5,816 nt of DNA. Source: JBCBKZ01 sp039026975. Its GTDB lineage: Bacteria > Bacteroidota > Bacteroidia > J057. The translations under genes were made by a program, and so were the position numbers. Below, one piece after another: positions 1-3,554 of this stretch; within the stretch, counting starts at the first letter, position 1; every line of letters starts with the position of its first letter. The notes below the pieces were generated by a model. The model was not told where the DNA came from. It was given only the letters and a program-made list of their open reading frames with translations, and made no database searches. The stretch covers positions 1-5,816 of the forward strand of contig JBCCLI010000407.1 in NCBI GenBank assembly GCA_039026975.1, read 5' to 3'.

Positions 1-669
1 ATCTTCCATCATAAGCCTTCCTTCCTGTATGGATACACTAACCTGGGATATCAGAAGTACCTCGTAGCAGAAGAAGAGCTATCCTACCTCACAGCTAGCT
101 ACCAGCAGGCGGTAAGATATGGAGAACTCCATAATCAGATAAAAGAATCAGAGCCCTATGTAAGGAATGCTGATATGCTAAGCTTTGACTTTTCTTCCAT
201 AAGGGCGGCTGAAGCTCCAGGTGCTATCAGCCCCTCCCCCGGAGGGTTTTCTGCTATGGAGGCATGTAGGGTGGCCAGATACGCTGGGCTCTCTTATAAC
301 CTGAACAGCATGAGTTTCTCTGGTTACTTACCTCAGTTTGACTATAGAAACCAGGGAGCCCTCCTCTCAGCTATGCTAGTCTGGTACTTTATGGAAGGAT
401 TCTACAATAGATATGATGATTTTCCAGATGAAGAAAGATCCCAACTGCGCCGATACGTAGTGAAATTACATGCTACCGTGGAAAGTATTCATTTCTTTGA
501 ACACCTACGGACAGGAAGATGGTGGATGGAAGTTCCTTATCAACTTTCAGGCAAAACGCCTACTGGCCCGGGCATGCTTATCCCCTGCGCTAAAAAGGAC
601 TATGAATTTGCTAAAGGGGATGATATACCAGAAAAGTGGTGGGTTACTTATAGTAAAATTAGCAAGTGA
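1..669 (+). CDS. Arginase-fold protein, formimidoylglutamase-like (C-terminal part)
   Basis: The reading frame is open from base 1 to the TGA at 667-669, giving 222 residues; the N-terminus lies outside the window. The first ATG at base 175 is internal, because recognisable family sequence (KPSFLYGYTNLGYQKY) lies before it. Residues 61-74 (SFDFSSIRAAEAPG) align with the second metal-binding motif of arginases and agmatinases (SFDxDxxDP...P), followed by a glycine-rich turn and EACRVARYAG (87-96), where arginases have the 'REG' helix. RWWMEVP (173-179) and a Trp-rich C-terminus look typical of the Bacteroidota subfamily often named formimidoylglutamase. That enzyme hydrolyses N-formimidoyl-L-glutamate to formamide and glutamate in histidine breakdown. 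Two metal-site aspartates are replaced here (second Asp by Ser65, third by Arg68), and no hut gene is nearby, so the substrate and even catalysis are uncertain. The stop overlaps the next gene's start. Confidence 0.82.
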   Translation: MFHHKPSFLYGYTNLGYQKYLVAEEELSYLTASYQQAVRYGELHNQIKESEPYVRNADMLSFDFSSIRAAEAPGAISPSPGGFSAMEACRVARYAGLSYNLNSMSFSGYLPQFDYRNQGALLSAMLVWYFMEGFYNRYDDFPDEERSQLRRYVVKLHATVESIHFFEHLRTGRWWMEVPYQLSGKTPTGPGMLIPCAKKDYEFAKGDDIPEKWWVTYSKISK

Positions 670-1388
670 TACAGATCCATGAGCTCTATAAGTCTTTCCC
701 TTCCCAAGCTGTTTTGGAGAATATTTCTGTAGAGCTTATGGAAGGGAGACATTGTATTCTGGGGAAAAGTGGTAGTGGGAAATCTGTATTACTAAAAATC
801 ATCCTGGGACTAGAGATGCCAGACGCCGGAAAAGTATATTTAATGAAAAAGGACCAAGCTAGGTTTACAGATGATGACTGGTTGGCCTTTAGGAATAACA
901 TTGGCGTGGTATTTCAAGGCTCAGCCTTATTTGATTCACTTACCATTTTTGAAAATGTAGGTATCAAACTCCTGGAAGAAAAAGTCATTAGCACTGGAAA
1001 AATCAAGGAGAAGGTTATCCACTGCCTGGAATCAGTAGGGCTGTCAAAAGATATACTACCTGCTTATCCATCTTCTCTATCTGGGGGTATGCGAAAGCGG
1101 GTAGCCATAGCCAGAGCCATTATTCACCAACCAGAAATTCTCTTTTACGATGAGCCCACCGCTGGGCTAGATCCGGTTTCCGCCTCCCAAATTGATGAAT
1201 TAATGCTTTCTCTTTCCAGTGATACCGTCCATACACATGTAATCATCACCCATGATTTAACCACGGTGAGAAAATTAGCTACCCATGTACATATGCTAGG
1301 GAATAAAGGGCTACTCTACTCAGGAGGGGTAGACGGATTTTTCAGGGCTACCCATCCTGATATACAGTCTTTTCTCACGAGAGAATAA
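666..1388 (+). CDS. ABC transporter ATP-binding protein, MlaF/Ttg2A-like
   Basis: This complete 240-residue ATPase is the cytoplasmic motor of an ABC transporter. All the nucleotide-binding motifs are intact: Walker A GKSGSGKS (33-40), Q-loop Gln84 in VVFQGSALFDSLT, signature LSGGM (138-142) followed by RKRVAIARA, Walker B ILFYDE (158-163), D-loop GLDP (167-170) and switch His196. The FQGSALFDS stretch and the GMRKRVAIARA signature resemble MlaF-type ATPases, which power MlaE permeases with MCE-domain partners in phospholipid or lipid trafficking across the envelope. The start is GTG at 666; it overlaps the previous stop as GTGA, and the first beta-strand (IQIHELYKSF) begins at once. The next in-frame Met is residue 25, too far in. 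Overlap with the arginase-like gene suggests translational coupling. No permease or MCE gene lies in the window, so the transported substrate cannot be read here. The ATPase call is firm; the MlaF subfamily is likely. Confidence 0.93.
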   Translation: MIQIHELYKSFPSQAVLENISVELMEGRHCILGKSGSGKSVLLKIILGLEMPDAGKVYLMKKDQARFTDDDWLAFRNNIGVVFQGSALFDSLTIFENVGIKLLEEKVISTGKIKEKVIHCLESVGLSKDILPAYPSSLSGGMRKRVAIARAIIHQPEILFYDEPTAGLDPVSASQIDELMLSLSSDTVHTHVIITHDLTTVRKLATHVHMLGNKGLLYSGGVDGFFRATHPDIQSFLTRE

Positions 1389-1393
1389 AATTC

Positions 1394-2017
1394 CTAATTA
1401 TGTAGCATGAGGTAGGAAGTAGCTACCCCATGGTTTCCCCTCCTGAGTTTTTTGGCTTGTTCTTCGGTAAATAGGATGAATACATCACCACCCGGCATAC
1501 TTTCAAGTCTTTGGCCTAGTACTGGGTGGTTCTCAAATTCTCCTACACAAAGGGTTATGGTTTCTCCATTAGCAAAAGAGATAATGAGATCCTGAGGTAC
1601 ATAATATTTAGTTCCTTCTCTACTCTTTAGCCAATCCCAACAAATGCTGGCATCTACTACTTCCTGGTCTAAAAATGCCTCCCATTCTTTTTCCTTCTCT
1701 ACCCGCCACAACTGCATTTCTTCCAGGGTGAAAATATTGGAGAAGGGAATAGCACCTAAATCAATATTGAAATGCGACAACTCTTCATCCCATGAGAAAT
1801 GAAGGAGGGTGCCGTCTGAGAAGCTTAGTTCTACACCAAAATCTACGGTATGAACCCTCTGGAAGCGATAGTTGTGATTACTTCTATTGAGTTCCACATA
1901 GGTTACAGAGCTTAGTTTTTTTCCGCTTATCTGTTGTATCTTTTGCTCAAGTCCAAGATGGTTCATACACTCCCTTCTTTTTGCTTCTAGAATCCTGTAT
2001 AAAGTACGTTTTTTCAT
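1394..2017 (-). CDS. Hypothetical protein, 207 residues
   Basis: I do not recognise this protein. It is an intact minus-strand frame with no signal peptide and no membrane segment, so it is probably cytoplasmic. It opens with a basic, helical stretch (1-35), followed by apparently beta-rich segments. Two stretches resemble each other: VELSFSDGTLLHFSW (62-76) and LIISFANGETITLCV (144-158), each a hydrophobic strand, a turn of the SDG/ANG type and a second strand, which suggests a duplicated fold. Between them is a Trp- and Glu-rich helical region (98-133), and near the end GGDVFILFTEEQAKKL (176-191). The ATG at 2017 has only a loose purine-rich leader. An internal ATG (Met18, bases 1966-1964) has GGGAG upstream but only 3 bases away, so the longer start is preferred. 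It converges with the ATPase gene with 5 bp between stops and no visible terminator. A small immunity-like or regulatory protein is possible, but that is only a guess. Confidence 0.72.
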   Translation of the reverse strand: MKKRTLYRILEAKRRECMNHLGLEQKIQQISGKKLSSVTYVELNRSNHNYRFQRVHTVDFGVELSFSDGTLLHFSWDEELSHFNIDLGAIPFSNIFTLEEMQLWRVEKEKEWEAFLDQEVVDASICWDWLKSREGTKYYVPQDLIISFANGETITLCVGEFENHPVLGQRLESMPGGDVFILFTEEQAKKLRRGNHGVATSYLMLHN

Positions 2018-2099
2018 GGCAATCGTTCTTTCTTTCTATGTAAAATCCAGCGCCTAAGTGTAAAAGAATGTCATTAGTAAATAGTAGTAAGCAAGGGAG

Positions 2100-2125
2100 G
2101 GTTACCTGCCTCCTGGTAGGTGGCC
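2100..2125 (+). other. Candidate RNA hairpin in the intergenic region
   Basis: Bases 2100-2110 can pair with 2115-2125 around a 4-base loop (TCCT), giving 11 consecutive pairs, three of them G-U (2102/2123, 2103/2122 and 2108/2117). The G-U pairs form only in plus-strand RNA; on the other strand they would be A-C mismatches. No T-run follows, so it is not an intrinsic terminator. A second imperfect hairpin (2124-2148) follows at once, also with two G-U pairs. CTGCC (2106-2110) could alternatively pair with GGCAG (2153-2157). It may belong to a leader or small RNA. No known riboswitch class is recognised, and chance is possible. Confidence 0.3.
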
Positions 2126-2290
2126 TATTCTATCTAATAGATGGTAGGAAATGGCAGATGGTTGAATGTAGCGTAAGGTATTTTCACTTTTTTAGGAATT
2201 TTTATCTGAATGCCTTTCAGCTGGTCAGCTTTCTCAGTGTTACCCCATTAGGACTCTTTAATGGTTCAGACTGTATATGACATATATCTC

Positions 2291-2345
2291 CCTGGACATA
2301 GGCCGCGCTTATTTATTGATCCACATCCTATTCCCAGGTGTTTTT
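2291..2345 (+). terminator. Terminator-like hairpin with T-run
   Basis: CCTGG (2291-2295) pairs with CCAGG (2334-2338), and ATAGG (2298-2302) pairs with CCTAT (2327-2331), separated by a 2x2 internal mismatch. The loop is long (24 bases). GGTGTTTTT follows the right arm, with five T at 2341-2345, as expected of a plus-strand intrinsic terminator. No recognised plus-strand gene lies just upstream. If real, it would end an unidentified short transcript from this intergenic region and insulate the YegP-like gene. The long loop and split stem make it weak. Confidence 0.33.
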
Positions 2346-2375
2346 GGAAACTTATAGATCGAATATTGACTAAAT

Positions 2376-2410
2376 TTTGATGGATTATCTATATATCGTA
2401 GATTCCTTTG
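2376..2410 (+). promoter_or_regulatory. Weak candidate promoter for the YegP-like gene
   Basis: TTCCTTTG (2403-2410) matches the Bacteroidota -7 element TAnnTTTG at 5 of its 6 fixed positions. A TTTG at 2376-2379 could act as the -33 element, with a 23-bp gap that is at the long end of what is accepted. Transcription would then start roughly 40 bases before the ATG at 2460. The intervening DNA is AT-rich. The assignment rests on motif match alone. Confidence 0.25.
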
Positions 2411-2459
2411 TTTTTTAGCAAATACATACTGAAACGGACTCTATAAAATCTCCGAAACC

Positions 2460-2792
2460 ATGTTTGAAATCTATCAAAGCGAAAAAAGTAAGGAATTCTA
2501 TTTCCGTCTAAAAGCCGCAAACGGCCAGAATATTCTAGGAAGTGAAGGCTATAAAACTAAGGCTAGCTGTAAAAATGGAGTAGCATCCGTACAAAAGCAT
2601 AGCGCTGATGCCAAATTCTTTGAGAAGAAAGAAGGTGCCAGTGGAAAGTTCTTCTTTAACCTAAAGGCCTCCAACGGTCAGGTGATCGGAAAAAGTCAAA
2701 TGTATGCTTCAGAATCTTCTCGTGATAACGGGATAGCTTCCGTACAGAAGAATGCTCCCGGTGCTGACGTAAAAGACCTTACTGAGGCATAA
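2460..2792 (+). CDS. yegP: YegP-type protein with two DUF1508 repeats
   Basis: This is a small, soluble 110-residue protein built from two DUF1508 (YegP) repeats. Repeat one is about residues 2-48, with FRLKAANGQNILGSEGY (15-31) and CKNGVASVQKHS (37-48). Repeat two is about 53-99, with FNLKASNGQVIGKSQMY (66-82) and RDNGIASVQKNA (88-99). Both share the pattern F-x-L-K-A-x-N-G-Q then N-G-x-A-S-V-Q-K, which is diagnostic. The length matches the two-repeat E. coli YegP. No enzymatic residues are known; the family is widespread, folds as a small alpha/beta unit, and its role is undefined. There is no signal peptide. The gene appears monocistronic: a long intergenic region lies upstream and a strong terminator starts about 12 bases after the stop. 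No Shine-Dalgarno sequence is seen, and the leader just before the ATG is A/C-rich, which is normal for this phylum. The start is fixed by repeat one beginning at residue 2. Confidence 0.93.
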   Translation: MFEIYQSEKSKEFYFRLKAANGQNILGSEGYKTKASCKNGVASVQKHSADAKFFEKKEGASGKFFFNLKASNGQVIGKSQMYASESSRDNGIASVQKNAPGADVKDLTEA

Positions 2793-2804
2793 CCTTTTGG
2801 AAGC

Positions 2805-2840
2805 AAAAAAAATGTAGCCCCCTTTTTGGGGGCTTATTTT
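2805..2840. terminator. Bidirectional intrinsic terminator
   Basis: AGCCCCC (2816-2822) and GGGGGCT (2828-2834) form a perfect 7-bp GC-rich stem around a TTTTT loop. A run of eight A (2805-2812) lies on the left and a T-rich TTATTTT (2834-2840) on the right, so either strand gives a stem followed by U residues. It ends the YegP-like gene on the plus strand and the acetyltransferase gene on the minus strand. The latter's stop codon (2841-2839) lies inside the right T-rich flank, only 4 bases from the stem, so one element serves both convergent genes. Confidence 0.92.
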
Positions 2841-3282
2841 ATAGCTCAAAACTATACTGATAAAATCCCTCCACTCTTATAAATCCTGTCTTATCGTATA
2901 GTTTCTGAGCGGGATAGTTATCTATAGCCGTTTCCAAAATGACTCTTTTGGACGCTGTTTCCTTTGCCAGGGCTTTGGCCCTTGAAAGTAATGCGTCCCC
3001 TACCCCACTCTTCCTGGCAGAAGGAATAACAAACAAATCATTCAATACCCAAATCCTCCCCATCCCTACGGAGGTAAAGCTGGGGAATAAATGAGTAAAC
3101 CCTACTTCCGTACCTGCTAAGAATGCCAAAAAGAAAATGGAATCTTGTTTGTCTAATCGCTCTTGGATAAAAGCTGTGGCTCCTTCCAGATTATCCGGCT
3201 GACCATAAAATATTCTGTAGGCATTGAACAGCATGGCTGCCTGCTCCAGGTGAGTAGTATTGGCTTGAATGACGTCTATCAT
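2839..3282 (-). CDS. GNAT-family N-acetyltransferase
   Basis: This complete 147-residue cytoplasmic protein belongs to the GNAT superfamily, which transfers an acetyl group from acetyl-CoA to an amine. The order of elements is typical: the N-terminal strand IDVIQANTTHLEQAAMLF (2-19), then helices and strand FFLAFLAGTEVGFTHLF (50-66), then motif A, with strand LNDLFVIP (80-87) and the acetyl-CoA pyrophosphate loop RKSGVG (90-95) starting the helix DALLSRAKALA. Motif B follows as RVILETAIDN (113-122) and YPAQKLYDKTGF (123-134), with Tyr129 where many family members have the general acid. The C-terminal strand is GFYQYSFEL. The family is usually 140-180 residues, so it is full length. The substrate cannot be inferred; small-molecule amines or protein N-termini are both possible. 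It stands alone, convergent with the YegP-like gene and divergent from the SusC-like gene. The start at 3282 is immediately followed by the expected first strand. Confidence 0.93.
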   Translation of the reverse strand: MIDVIQANTTHLEQAAMLFNAYRIFYGQPDNLEGATAFIQERLDKQDSIFFLAFLAGTEVGFTHLFPSFTSVGMGRIWVLNDLFVIPSARKSGVGDALLSRAKALAKETASKRVILETAIDNYPAQKLYDKTGFIRVEGFYQYSFEL

Positions 3283-3554
3283 GTATTCGGAATTAGGGTA
3301 GTATTATAAGGGTTATACTTACCTATCTCTTAGTCTGCTTAAAGGTCTGAAAAAGAATTGGTTTACTTTCCGTCCACCTTTTATTCTTCCCTCATACCCT
3401 ATCATTCCGTCCAGGATGAAATTCATGTCATTCGAATAAGGGGTTCTACTATTCGTCTAAATTCCCCCCTTCCCAACCTTCCAACTAACAGTTTTTAAGT
3501 AACATTACTCCCTGAATAACAATTTGTTACAAGTTTACTAACCAACCTAATTGT
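3283..3554. other. Divergent promoter region between GNAT and SusC-like genes
   Basis: No gene is visible in this 272-bp region. It must hold the promoters of both flanking genes. Near the acetyltransferase start is TATAA-GGG-TTATA (3305-3317), a 5+3+5 inverted repeat that could be an operator or just AT-rich promoter DNA. TTCCGTCCA occurs twice (3368-3376 and 3405-3413), probably by chance. The last 60 bases before the SusC-like gene hold the more notable inverted repeats listed separately. I find no exact TAnnTTTG element; the nearest is ACAATTTG (3519-3526), lying inside the right-hand repeat. Confidence 0.55.
3498..3529 (+). promoter_or_regulatory. Paired inverted repeats upstream of the SusC-like gene
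   Basis: AGTAA-CA-TTACT (3498-3509) and TAACAA-T-TTGTTA (3517-3529) are two perfect inverted repeats with centres about 20 bp apart, near two helical turns. Both contain TAACA, which also occurs at 3486-3490. The second ends 25 bases before the ATG and contains ACAATTTG, a partial match to the Bacteroidota -7 promoter element. Their position would suit operators for a regulator controlling the uptake locus. The regulator is not in the window, and the short arms make this a candidate only. Confidence 0.35.

Larger units (their letters stand above)
2018..2459. other. Divergent intergenic region, no convincing gene
   Basis: This 442-bp stretch lies between the divergent starts of the 207-residue hypothetical gene and the YegP-like gene, so it should hold both promoters. 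A 70-codon plus-strand frame (2068-2280) is open, but its product resembles nothing I know and I do not call it. The region is rich in inverted repeats: a hairpin at 2100-2125, an imperfect one at 2124-2148, a 12-bp near-palindrome at 2219-2230 (AGCTG-GT-CAGCT), a hairpin followed by T residues at 2291-2345, and a short ATCTA/TAGAT repeat at 2387-2403. The elements with real support are listed separately. Confidence 0.6.

Noticed and set aside
470..682. 70-codon plus-strand frame
   Set aside because: It is out of frame within the arginase-like gene, whose frame shows clear family motifs through the same bases.
686..901. 71-codon minus-strand frame
   Set aside because: It is antisense to the Walker A region of the ABC ATPase gene.
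1389..1393. Possible terminator between the convergent ATPase and hypothetical genes
   Set aside because: Only 5 bp separate the stop codons and I see no GC-rich stem with a T-run there. The transcripts probably overlap.
2068..2280. 70-codon plus-strand open frame in the intergenic region
   Set aside because: Its product resembles no known protein, has an unusual mix of Cys, Trp and Phe, and has no clear ribosome binding site. It overlaps the predicted RNA hairpins. The terminator-like element after it is the only hint in its favour.
3368..3413. TTCCGTCCA direct repeat, two copies 37 bp apart
   Set aside because: Nine bases with no wider similarity is easily chance in this pyrimidine-rich stretch.
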